A DNA stretch of 39,955 bases, from contig JAIFNN010000001.1 in the NCBI GenBank assembly GCA_020047715.1, positions 1-39,955 of the forward strand, read 5' to 3'. Made by a program: the position numbers and the translations under genes. Numbering within the stretch: the first letter of the stretch is position 1; the number at the start of each line of letters is the position of its first letter. The stretch is from Bacteroidota bacterium. Lineage in GTDB: Bacteria > Bacteroidota > Bacteroidia > Bacteroidales > GCA-2748055. Below, piece by piece: positions 8,234 through 17,092 of the stretch. Under the pieces are notes generated by a model that saw nothing but the letters and a program-made list of their open reading frames with translations, was not told where the DNA came from and made no database searches.

Positions 8234-11200
8234 ATGAATTTCAAAACTCACATCCTGTCCATATTCATTCTTTTTTTTCTTATCGGGGGAGTAAAGGGCC
8301 AGGCAATATCCGAGCTTATTAAATTCGATCAGGATGGTAAACTCGTTTACATCCCATTTGCAAATAAAGGTGAAAACAATGCTGTAAACACGATTCCTGA
8401 TTTTTCCTACGCCGGGTATAAATTCGGGGGACATTCACTTCCTGTTGTTCCCGTTGTAATAGCGATAAGCCCTGTGGAGGGCGATAATCTGCAGCAGATA
8501 CAGGATGCGATAGACGAGGTTTCCGCCATGCCCGCTGACCTTAATGGAATTCGAGGGGCAATATTGCTACAGGCTGGCAAATACAATGTAAGTGCCCCGT
8601 TTTCAATTAAGGCCTCGGGGGTTGTTCTCCGCGGACAAGGTCAGATGCCTGCCGATCAGGGAGGGACAGAGCTTTACTCCATGTCGGCCACCCAGCATGA
8701 TTTTATAACATTCAAAAATATAGGTGGAAGCGTATCTTCAGACGGATTACTTCTGGATACTATTATTATCCCTAAATCAATCCTGAAAGATATTGATGAC
8801 GGGGATTACTGGGTTACATGCGATGTTGCTCCTGCAGTGGAAAGTGAATTATACGGGGATAAAACAATCAGCTTGCAGATTACGGCAAATAACGGGGATT
8901 TTATTGGCTACGACAGCAAGGAAAACACAAGAATGAACAAACCCTTTCTGCTCATTGGTCTTTATTTGAACGATAAAAGTAAGGATACCGTCATTACTGT
9001 TTACCCAACTGATGATGCTTATGTTCAAGGTGGCATTTCTGCATCGTTAAATTTCGGAGCTGATGGTACGCTGGCAGTGAAAAATGCCGGAGTAAATGCT
9101 AATACAACTCGCGAAATATTCATGAAATTTGTGCTTCCTGCTCTGGATGCCCAGGTAATATCGACGGAACTTCATATTTTTTGTTCTAATGCAGGAGATA
9201 CCGAAATTAATCAGCTTGATTTTGTCTCAGCTATAACTAATGATGATTGGTCAGAATCCACAGTAACCTATGCAAACCGGCCATCCGTTATTTCAAGTCA
9301 GCGAATAACAACCCCATATGTAGCAGTTGGAGCCAACAAATTTTCCGTAACCGATGCGGGAGGCTTCAATGTCGGAGATAAAATATTGGTTACCCGGACA
9401 CCAAACCAGGCATGGATAACTGCTATAAAAATGGATCTGCTGAGTGCGATTGATCCGGCCGCATTGAATTGGTCTCCCAATGAATACAAAATTGGATACG
9501 AGAGAACAATCACCGCTGTAAACAGCAATGAAATCACTATTGACATCCCACTTGTTCAGACTATCACAGATAACTACGGTGGAGGAGAAATCAGCTTGAA
9601 TAACAGTGGATTGCGCTTAAACAATTCCGGCATTGAAAACATGTTTATCAGTTCTTACTATGCGGCTGAAGATGATGAGCTTCATGGCTGGACGGCCATA
9701 GTTTTCAGCGGGACACAGGATTGTTGGGCCAGGAATGTTACTGCCAGGCATTTTGGCTATGCCTGTGTCGAAATTGTGAATGGTTTTACCACAACCGTTC
9801 AGGAATGTGCCTTGTTGGATCCGAAATCTATTACCACAGGAGGCAGAAAATATCCCTTCAATATTGAAAAGGGCTCATTTAATCTCTTCCAACGCTGCTA
9901 TGCACGGGATGGAAGACACAGTTTTGCAACCGGATCAAGGGTTGCCGGACCTAATGCTTTTGTTGATTGTTTGGCTGAGCAGAACTTTGCCGACATAGGC
10001 CCGCACCATCGGTATGCAACAGGGACTTTATTTGATTATATTAAAGGAGGTGAGACAAGGGTTTGGGACAGAGGTGTCATGGGAAGCGGGCATGGCTGGT
10101 CAGGGGCACAGACAATGTTTTGGAATCTTGAAACACCAGGCAATGTAACAAAAGTTGACAGTCCTCCGGGAGCAATGAACTGGGGAATTGGCTGCTCGGG
10201 ACAAACCAAAGAGGGCGCAGGGTACTGGGAGAAATGGGGCACGCACCTCCTTCCCCGAAGCTTGTACCTCAAGCAACTGGAAGACCGTCTTGGCACAGAG
10301 GCTGTTTTGAACACAACTACACTTGCCCAACGCAATGGTCGCATTTGGGATGCATTGTCTGTGTGGAAAGGAATCGGGAGTTTGGAGGATTCACTGCCTT
10401 CCAAAAATTCACTGCTCGCTGACTTGCGGAGCAATGATACCACTTTGACTGCTTTTAATCCGGCTACTCTCGGCTACACCATTAAATTTCAAGCCGGTGT
10501 ATCAGTACTCCCTACAATTACCTGGTTGAGCTATGACTCTGCCGCAACGGTTCAGGTGATTCCTGCTGTCGAAATACCCGATACAACGCAACTGTCGGTT
10601 ACAGCAGGCGACGGAACCTCGGTCTCGGTTTACAATATTATTATGGCATACAAGTCTGCCAATGCTAACCTTACTGGAATAAAACTGGACGGGACTCTCA
10701 TTGATGGATTTTTACCCGCTCAAACTGATTATACATTTGAGTTGCCTTATGGCTCAACGATTATTCCGGTTGTTACTTTTACAAAAGAGGATGCACTTTC
10801 CACTGTTGTGAAAACTGATGCTGCCGGATTGCCTGGTTTGACTGTTCTGCTTGTAAAAGCAGAAGACGGACTTACAAGTCTGGAATATAGGATTCAGTTC
10901 AAGCTTGCAGAGCCTTCTCATGTTAGTACACTTTCGGATTTGAAAGTTGATGGTATTTCGGTTTCTGGCTTTAATCAGGAAACTTTTGAATATAATATCC
11001 ATATTTCGCCAGCTATAGTTGATATACCTGAAATAAACTTTACTCTTTCAGATCCAAATTCCTCAGCAGTTGTAACAAATGCAACAACCTTGCCCGGGAC
11101 AAGCACTATAGAAGTCACAGCCCAGGACGAAACAAGCGTCAAAACCTATACGATTCATTTTTTGTTGACGACTGGTTTGGATCCGACCTTTGTTCAACGC

Positions 11201-11452
11201 GTGAAAATGTACCCGAACCCGGCATCCGCTTCATTTAGTATTGAATTGCCAGGGATATTGAAAAACTTGCCTGAAATAATGATTTGCAATGCCGCTGGCC
11301 AGATCCTTGTGAGAAAACAACTTGAAAACCTGAATTCCGAAATTTCTGTTGAATTCATGAATGATGGGATCTACCAAGTCATCCTGATCTCGGATAAAGA
11401 AGTCGTATGGCGAGGCTCTTTACAGAAAATCGAAAGCCAAACTACTAAATAA
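8234..11452 (+). CDS. Secreted pectate-lyase-like beta-helix protein with inserted DNRLRE domain, cadherin-like repeats and T9SS domain
   Basis: 1072 residues with a signal peptide (~1-23). The beta-helix starts around residue 75, with VVLRGQGQ at ~130-137. It resumes at ~358 and runs to ~660, including ARHFGYACVEIV and RDGRHSFATGSRVAGP. Residues ~166-356 interrupt it and look like a DNRLRE/CBM96-type domain with its halves in reversed order (see findings). Cadherin-like repeats lie at ~725-804 (degenerate), ~808-890 and ~898-978. A T9SS type-A domain (MYPNPAS) ends the protein at ~988-1072. It is probably a surface-exposed polysaccharide lyase or glycosidase of the pectate-lyase fold. I cannot assign a CAZy family or catalytic residues. 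It lies in the same run as the GH2-GH105 gene (20-bp gap) and the next gene (29-bp gap). Confidence 0.85.
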   Translation: MNFKTHILSIFILFFLIGGVKGQAISELIKFDQDGKLVYIPFANKGENNAVNTIPDFSYAGYKFGGHSLPVVPVVIAISPVEGDNLQQIQDAIDEVSAMPADLNGIRGAILLQAGKYNVSAPFSIKASGVVLRGQGQMPADQGGTELYSMSATQHDFITFKNIGGSVSSDGLLLDTIIIPKSILKDIDDGDYWVTCDVAPAVESELYGDKTISLQITANNGDFIGYDSKENTRMNKPFLLIGLYLNDKSKDTVITVYPTDDAYVQGGISASLNFGADGTLAVKNAGVNANTTREIFMKFVLPALDAQVISTELHIFCSNAGDTEINQLDFVSAITNDDWSESTVTYANRPSVISSQRITTPYVAVGANKFSVTDAGGFNVGDKILVTRTPNQAWITAIKMDLLSAIDPAALNWSPNEYKIGYERTITAVNSNEITIDIPLVQTITDNYGGGEISLNNSGLRLNNSGIENMFISSYYAAEDDELHGWTAIVFSGTQDCWARNVTARHFGYACVEIVNGFTTTVQECALLDPKSITTGGRKYPFNIEKGSFNLFQRCYARDGRHSFATGSRVAGPNAFVDCLAEQNFADIGPHHRYATGTLFDYIKGGETRVWDRGVMGSGHGWSGAQTMFWNLETPGNVTKVDSPPGAMNWGIGCSGQTKEGAGYWEKWGTHLLPRSLYLKQLEDRLGTEAVLNTTTLAQRNGRIWDALSVWKGIGSLEDSLPSKNSLLADLRSNDTTLTAFNPATLGYTIKFQAGVSVLPTITWLSYDSAATVQVIPAVEIPDTTQLSVTAGDGTSVSVYNIIMAYKSANANLTGIKLDGTLIDGFLPAQTDYTFELPYGSTIIPVVTFTKEDALSTVVKTDAAGLPGLTVLLVKAEDGLTSLEYRIQFKLAEPSHVSTLSDLKVDGISVSGFNQETFEYNIHISPAIVDIPEINFTLSDPNSSAVVTNATTLPGTSTIEVTAQDETSVKTYTIHFLLTTGLDPTFVQRVKMYPNPASASFSIELPGILKNLPEIMICNAAGQILVRKQLENLNSEISVEFMNDGIYQVILISDKEVVWRGSLQKIESQTTK

Positions 11453-11481
11453 AAGACTCTACCAAACTAAAAACCAATTTT

Positions 11482-14400
11482 ATGAAAAAGAATCCGGAAC
11501 TTTGTAAAGCATTTTTAAGGGGAATAACAACAACCATATGGTTGATCACACTCTTTTTTGTTATCCCATTTACCACTCATGCGCAGACTGCCAAAGAATA
11601 TTCTGCTGCAAATAAAGCTGCATTCCTCGATGATCTGAAAAATGGCGCATATGACACCTTAATTCTTTCTTCTTCGGGAGGGATTTACGAGTTTACCGGG
11701 AATGTGACACCTGCAAAAAGTGTAACTATTCGTGCGAAAACAGGACTGGCTGCGAAACCTCTTCTGACTTTCAATAGCACCTCCACCGGCACCACAAATT
11801 CTTTTATTGCACCTGCTGCTGCCGATCTTGTGCTGAACTTTATCGGGTTGGAAGTTAACGGATTTAACATAAATCCCGTTGGATCACAGCCCTTGTTTAT
11901 AAGAACCCAGACAGCGGCAACAAATTGCAGCGTTATTATGAGAGATTGTTACCTGTACAATTTTAATAATGCGAATTTTAATGGTCTTATCAGACTGGAT
12001 GGCCCAGGATCATCCATGGATATCCAGGGAAGTACATTTGACAACTGCAGCGGAAGAATGCTTCACTTTTATACACCAACAACCGTTGCAGGGGTGGCGA
12101 ATTACGGAGATCTCGTGCTGTTTAACAATACCTTCAGCAATATTTCCGGATCTTCATCTGTGGTGTATTATCGTTCTGCCGGTGGGTTCTTTGCCACGGG
12201 AGTGAATGCGTTCATTGACCATTGTACCTTTTCTAATTATTCAACAACTGCTTCTGATGGTATTTTGAAATTCAGGCAAATGACAGGAGTTATAAATCTG
12301 ACAAACAGTATATTCAATCAGGTTGCCTTGGGCTTTTCTTTCGCGCTTCCGGTCCCAACAATCGATTATTGCTATCTTGCCGGATTCGCAACTCCGCCCA
12401 TAGGAACAAACACAATAGCAACCCCGCCGATTTTTGCTGATGCTGCATCACTTAATTTCGGTTTAACCAATGCGGGTTCACTCGTTGCGGGAGATACCTA
12501 TACTGCTGGGAATTCAATTTATTACATTTCTCCAGTAGTAAAGACATTATTGCAATGGGTAGACAATACTCATGTTAAAATTGGATTTAACAATTTTATG
12601 GAGCAGGTTTCGGCTGAAACCGCTGCAAATTATGCTATCAGTGGTACAGGAGGCTTAACATTAACCCCTTCAGCTGCAAGTCTTGATAAAAGTGCAGTGA
12701 CTCTTACAATTGAAGATATGTCGGCATTGGCTGTAGGTCAGACTGTTGTAGTTACAACTACGAATCTTAAGGATTACATGAACCAGTCAATTTCCGGAAA
12801 CAATGTTGCAACGCTTATCATTCCTTCGGCCCTGCTAAGCGATTTAGTGTTGGACGGATTAACACCTCTTTTTGACAAAAACACTTTTATTTATGATGCG
12901 GTCCTTCCTGAAGGGACTATTAACGCACCAGCCTTGATCTATACAACCGAGAGTAGTTTGGCCAGTGCCGTTGTTTCAAATGCGGCGGTCTTACCCGGAG
13001 CTTCAACCATAACTGTTAACTCAGAGTATGGCATTAAGCAACAGGTTTACACCATCAATTTTACTGTTGCCAAATCAACTGATGCCAAGTTAACGGATAT
13101 AAAAGTTGATAATGTTTCACTAACAGGTTTTTCATCTGATGTGCCGAGCTACGATGTGGAATTGCCAATAGGAACTACCGTGGTACCAACAGCAATAACA
13201 TATGCTTTCAGCCAGGCAAATGCAACCGCCGTAGTCGTCGACGCAGCCGCTCTCCCTGGTACAACTGAAATTACGGTAACCGCTGAGGATGGAACCACCA
13301 AGTTGGTTTACAAACTGAATTTTACTGTTGCTTTGGCACCGTCAACGGATGCAAGTTTATCCGATATTAAAGCTGATGCTGCAACCATCGCAGGTTTTGC
13401 TTCTGGTGTTCTGGTTTATGATATTGTGTTGCCTTATGGAACAATTCTTGTTCCAACAACAACATACACCTTCAATAATTCAAAAGCAACTGCTGTGCTG
13501 GCTGAAGCAGCCTCGCTCCCCGGAACAACCGAAATTACGGTTACAGCTCAGGATGCGACAACCATACTGGTATACAAACTCAATTTCTCAGTAGCAGAAC
13601 CTTCAACCGATGCCAAACTTTCAGAAATAAAGGTTAATGGAACGACGGTATCTGGTTTTTCAACTGATGTTTTGGCGTATAATCTTGTGTTGCCCTATGG
13701 AACGACAGTTGTTCCAATTACTACCTTTACTGTTAACCAGGCAAATGCTTCGGCCTCTATTGTTGAGGCACTTGCTCTTCCGGGATTTTCTGAGATTACC
13801 GTTACAGCTCAGGACGGAACAACCAAACTTGTCTATCAGCTTAATTTCACCGTTTCAACGGAACAGTTCACTTCCAGGGAATATGCTGTTGCCGACACAG
13901 TCGCTTTGTTTGCGGATTTGACCGCAGGTGCATATGATAATTACATTCTTACTTCAGAGGGAGGAAACTATGTTTTCACTAAAGCCGTTGTTCCGGCAAA
14001 GAGCCTTACTATAAAGGCTAAAGGGGGATTGGCATTAAGGCCAATTCTTTCGTACTACACTACTCTTGTTGCAGGTTCAAGCGGCTTCTTAAACCCGAAA
14101 ACAGCAGATCTGACAATTGGTTTGGAAGGTCTTGAGCTTAATGGACTTAATATCGGTGCAACCGGCGATAAGACTCAACCCATCCTTATTAAAGCACTCG
14201 CATCTGCTACAAATTGCAAAGTGATCATACGCGATTGCTATATTCATGATTTCAATAATATGGAAGGTTCCAACACCAACGGACTAACACGCTTTGAAGG
14301 TGCCGGTTCATCAATTGATATGCAGGGATCCACAATGGATAATTGCAGTGGCAGATTGCTTTATTTCTATACTGTTGACACCCGTTATGGTGATATCACT

Positions 14401-16143
14401 TTAATAAACAATACATTTCGGAATATTTCCGGAGGATCCCTTGTTTTTTACCGGACAGCTAGTGGAATTACTTCAAAAGGCGTTAATGTGACTATCGATC
14501 ATTGCACTTTTAGCAGTTTCACTCCTACTTCAACCGATGGTATTTTCAAATTCAGGGAAATGAGCGGATTGATAAGCATTACAAATTGCGTTTTCGATCA
14601 GGTTGCATTGGGCTTCAGTTTTGCCAATCCCGATGGAATGGCTCCTCCTCAGGTTATCGACAATAATTACCTTGCCGGTTTTGCGATCAAACCTGTCGGG
14701 ACAAACAATCTTACAGTTGCACCGGTATTTTTGGATGCCGCCGCCCGCAATTATGCAATCACCAATTTCCATTCTTTTAATGGAAGCGACGGCGCAATTG
14801 CAGGAGATACCCGTTACTACACTTCAGCATTTGCTTCGACCGGATTGGTCACAATTGATAAAACCCATGTTAAAATGGTGTTCAGCAAAGCTTTGGATTT
14901 AGAAACTGCTGTATCTGTATCAAATTATGCAGTAAGTGGTACAGGTGGATTAAGCCTGACCCCTCTTGCTGCAATTCTTGGGAATAGCAGGGAAGTAACT
15001 TTAACAATCGAGGATATGACAGGACTTGCCGTTGGGCAGACGGTTGTTGTCACCGCTACTAATCTTAAGGATGACATGAGTCAGTTACTGGTCGGTAATA
15101 ATGTGTCCACACTTGTAATCCCTTCTGCTTTGTTGAGCAATTTAAGCATGGATGGAACAACAATCAGCGGTTTTGATAAAAACACCAGCAGCTATCAGAT
15201 TGAGCTTCCAATTGGCACAACACTTGTACCCGTTATATCATACACAACTGAAGATCTCATTGCAACAGCAATTCAAACGGATGCTGTGGAACTGCCCGGC
15301 ACAACTTCGATTGTTGTGACAGCTCAGGATCTTGTTACCAAAAAAACATATACGGTGGATTTCACAATGGCTAAATCGGATGATGCTCATCTCGCAGATC
15401 TGCAAATTGCCGGGGCAACTATCAGTGGTTTTGATCAGAATACCCTCGGGTATGTTTTGGAATACCCTTTTGGTACTTCATCTGTACCTGTTGTTGCCTA
15501 TACACTTGCTGATCCCAATGCTACTGCAATTAAATCTGATGCAGCTTCATTGCCCGGTTCAACAACAATTGCGGTTACAGCCGAAAATGGTACAACCCAG
15601 ATTGTTTATACCATAACTTTTTCCATAACAGAGCCCTCACATGATACACGCCTCTCCGATGTGAAAACCGATGGTGCAACCATCCCTGGTTTTGAACCCG
15701 GAACATATGGCTATTCCATTGACTTGCCCTATGGCACAACCGCTGTACCGGTCGTTTCCTATACAATAGGAGGTGTAAATGCAAGTGCAGTTCTTACAAA
15801 TGCAACTTCTTTGCCAGGCACCACAACTATAGAGGTTACAGCCGAGGACGGAACAACGATTGTTACTTACACAATTGATTTTACAGTGGCTACAGGTATT
15901 GTGAATAATCTTCAGAAAGAGTTTGTCCTTTATCCAAATCCGGCCACTACCTTGATTAACCTGAGGAGCAATAGTGATTGCCTTGGACAGTCCTGGACAA
16001 TAGTTTCGGTGGAAGGAAAAATCGTCAGCAACGGAAAGATTGATCAGCCGGAGCAGGTGATTGACATTACTCGTTTAACGCATGGAAACTATATTTTAGT
16101 TATCGACCGATTAAATGTTCATTTGATGTTTGAAAAGCAATAA
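11482..16143 (+). CDS. Giant secreted beta-helix protein with internally duplicated module, seven cadherin-like repeats and T9SS domain
   Basis: 1553 residues with a signal peptide (~1-35, ending THAQ). Order: beta-helix A ~36-345; Ig-like (SbsA/Big_5-like) domain A ~350-448; four cadherin-like repeats ~450-791; beta-helix B ~796-1115; Ig-like domain B ~1118-1215; three cadherin-like repeats ~1217-1470; T9SS type-A domain ~1475-1553 (LYPNPAT). Modules A and B share landmarks in the same order (IDHCTFS, QVALGFSFA, YLAGFA, LAVGQTVVV), so the protein arose by internal duplication. The helix style resembles the DUF4957/DUF5123 proteins of Bacteroidota PULs. Its role may be surface glycan capture, or cleavage by an unrecognised lyase; no catalytic residues are assigned. 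It is followed by 205 bp without a gene, which may end the transcript. Confidence 0.85.
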   Translation: MKKNPELCKAFLRGITTTIWLITLFFVIPFTTHAQTAKEYSAANKAAFLDDLKNGAYDTLILSSSGGIYEFTGNVTPAKSVTIRAKTGLAAKPLLTFNSTSTGTTNSFIAPAAADLVLNFIGLEVNGFNINPVGSQPLFIRTQTAATNCSVIMRDCYLYNFNNANFNGLIRLDGPGSSMDIQGSTFDNCSGRMLHFYTPTTVAGVANYGDLVLFNNTFSNISGSSSVVYYRSAGGFFATGVNAFIDHCTFSNYSTTASDGILKFRQMTGVINLTNSIFNQVALGFSFALPVPTIDYCYLAGFATPPIGTNTIATPPIFADAASLNFGLTNAGSLVAGDTYTAGNSIYYISPVVKTLLQWVDNTHVKIGFNNFMEQVSAETAANYAISGTGGLTLTPSAASLDKSAVTLTIEDMSALAVGQTVVVTTTNLKDYMNQSISGNNVATLIIPSALLSDLVLDGLTPLFDKNTFIYDAVLPEGTINAPALIYTTESSLASAVVSNAAVLPGASTITVNSEYGIKQQVYTINFTVAKSTDAKLTDIKVDNVSLTGFSSDVPSYDVELPIGTTVVPTAITYAFSQANATAVVVDAAALPGTTEITVTAEDGTTKLVYKLNFTVALAPSTDASLSDIKADAATIAGFASGVLVYDIVLPYGTILVPTTTYTFNNSKATAVLAEAASLPGTTEITVTAQDATTILVYKLNFSVAEPSTDAKLSEIKVNGTTVSGFSTDVLAYNLVLPYGTTVVPITTFTVNQANASASIVEALALPGFSEITVTAQDGTTKLVYQLNFTVSTEQFTSREYAVADTVALFADLTAGAYDNYILTSEGGNYVFTKAVVPAKSLTIKAKGGLALRPILSYYTTLVAGSSGFLNPKTADLTIGLEGLELNGLNIGATGDKTQPILIKALASATNCKVIIRDCYIHDFNNMEGSNTNGLTRFEGAGSSIDMQGSTMDNCSGRLLYFYTVDTRYGDITLINNTFRNISGGSLVFYRTASGITSKGVNVTIDHCTFSSFTPTSTDGIFKFREMSGLISITNCVFDQVALGFSFANPDGMAPPQVIDNNYLAGFAIKPVGTNNLTVAPVFLDAAARNYAITNFHSFNGSDGAIAGDTRYYTSAFASTGLVTIDKTHVKMVFSKALDLETAVSVSNYAVSGTGGLSLTPLAAILGNSREVTLTIEDMTGLAVGQTVVVTATNLKDDMSQLLVGNNVSTLVIPSALLSNLSMDGTTISGFDKNTSSYQIELPIGTTLVPVISYTTEDLIATAIQTDAVELPGTTSIVVTAQDLVTKKTYTVDFTMAKSDDAHLADLQIAGATISGFDQNTLGYVLEYPFGTSSVPVVAYTLADPNATAIKSDAASLPGSTTIAVTAENGTTQIVYTITFSITEPSHDTRLSDVKTDGATIPGFEPGTYGYSIDLPYGTTAVPVVSYTIGGVNASAVLTNATSLPGTTTIEVTAEDGTTIVTYTIDFTVATGIVNNLQKEFVLYPNPATTLINLRSNSDCLGQSWTIVSVEGKIVSNGKIDQPEQVIDITRLTHGNYILVIDRLNVHLMFEKQ
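11587..12828 (+). repeat. Internal duplication, copy A (beta-helix plus Ig-like domain)
   Basis: Residues ~36-449 of the 1553-residue surface protein. Copy A and copy B (13873-15129) align end to end at protein level through the beta-helix and the Ig-like domain. Shared short blocks include DNCSGR, IDHCTFS and QVALGFSFA. The DNA has diverged at many positions, so the event is not recent. Confidence 0.85.
13873..15129 (+). repeat. Internal duplication, copy B (beta-helix plus Ig-like domain)
   Basis: Residues ~798-1216 of the same protein, the partner of copy A at 11587-12828. The Ig-like domain ends with the same NN-V-TLVIPSALLS-type segment, after which the cadherin-like repeats start again. 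Copy A is followed by four such repeats and copy B by three. Confidence 0.85.
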
Positions 16144-16205
16144 TAGAATGAAAGACATAAAAGGGATTTCCAAAATGTAAAGGAAAAAACAGAGCCTTTT
16201 AGACA

Positions 16206-16272
16206 CTCTTTACCCTCTGTGTGACTCTACTGCATAATTCAATGCACAGGGATGCACAGAGGTGCTAAAGAG
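16206..16272 (+). other. Imperfect inverted repeat in the 205-bp gap after the giant surface protein
   Basis: Arms 16206-16221 and 16255-16272 pair over 8 bp plus 7 bp, with a small internal loop. The 33-nt spacer contains a short direct repeat (TGCACAGGGA / TGCACAGA). A T-rich stretch (TTTTCTTTTTT) follows about 30 nt further on. It could form part of a terminator for the upstream gene or a leader structure for the lipoprotein gene. The long loop makes either role uncertain. Confidence 0.35.
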
Positions 16273-16348
16273 AATTATTCAGTAGACCGTCATTACCTTT
16301 CAGTTTTCTTTTTTAGTATTATTATGAAACCGAGTAAACAGAATTACC

Positions 16349-17074
16349 ATGAAAAATAAAAGAACACTTTTTAGTTGGGCCACTTTAATTCTGATAGTAT
16401 TAAGTGGATCTTTTGCAGGTTGCGAAAAGGACGAAATTAAACCGACCTTTAACGACGCAATTACTTATGGCAGTGTAAAGGATGTTGATGGCAATTCATA
16501 TAAAACTGTCACAATTGGCGATCAAATCTGGATGGCCGAGAATCTGAGAACGACCAAATACAATGACGGAACAAAAATTCCTTTGGTAACTGTTGACACT
16601 CTTTGGGGGGCACTTTCAACTGCCGGTTACTGCTGGTATAACAACAGTGCATCAGAAAACAAAGCCGCTTATGGAGCACTTTATAACTGGTACGCTGTAA
16701 ACAACGATAGCCTGAATATCGCCCCGGAAGGCTGGCACATTCCAACCGATGCTGAATGGACAGCGCTTACAACTTATCTGGAAGGTGTGGATTCCGCAGG
16801 AGGTCCATTAAAAAGTGTTGAAGGCTGGAACATACCTAATATTGGAGCCGACAATAGCACCGGTTTTACTGCAATGGCTGGAGGCTTCCGTGATAACCTC
16901 ACAGGCGTTTTCCATAATATGGAAAGATATGGCTTTTTTTGGACCACAACTCAAAGCAATGCCGCAAATGCTTGGTACCGCGGTTTAGGTTACGATTATA
17001 TTTATGTTAACCGATGGGCTTACGACAAAGGTGATGGAATGTCTGTTCGTTGTATAAAAAATATGGATATTTAA
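16349..17074 (+). CDS. FISUMP-domain lipoprotein
   Basis: 241 residues. The N-terminus is a lipoprotein signal with lipobox Cys at ~25 (SGSFAGC). The remainder matches the Fibrobacter succinogenes major paralogous (FISUMP, TIGR02145-type) domain, with IGDQIWMAENLRTTKYNDG, YGALYNWYAV, PEGWHIPTDAEW, a GGFRD block and a terminal SVRCIKN. The domain is common in Bacteroidota and Fibrobacterota surface lipoproteins and lies in the C-type-lectin-like sulfatase-modifying/FISUMP fold space; its function here is unknown, with glycan or surface attachment a guess. The start is an ATG with an immediate basic and hydrophobic signal. Only 18 bp separate it from the lyase-GH43 gene, so the two are probably cotranscribed. 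Confidence 0.88.
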   Translation: MKNKRTLFSWATLILIVLSGSFAGCEKDEIKPTFNDAITYGSVKDVDGNSYKTVTIGDQIWMAENLRTTKYNDGTKIPLVTVDTLWGALSTAGYCWYNNSASENKAAYGALYNWYAVNNDSLNIAPEGWHIPTDAEWTALTTYLEGVDSAGGPLKSVEGWNIPNIGADNSTGFTAMAGGFRDNLTGVFHNMERYGFFWTTTQSNAANAWYRGLGYDYIYVNRWAYDKGDGMSVRCIKNMDI

Positions 17075-17092
17075 ACCAATATAACTTTAAAC

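Noticed and set aside
12829-13860. Tandem repeats considered as a CRISPR or DNA-level satellite
   Set aside because: The repeats are ~250 bp, in frame and divergent in DNA; they encode cadherin-like protein domains.
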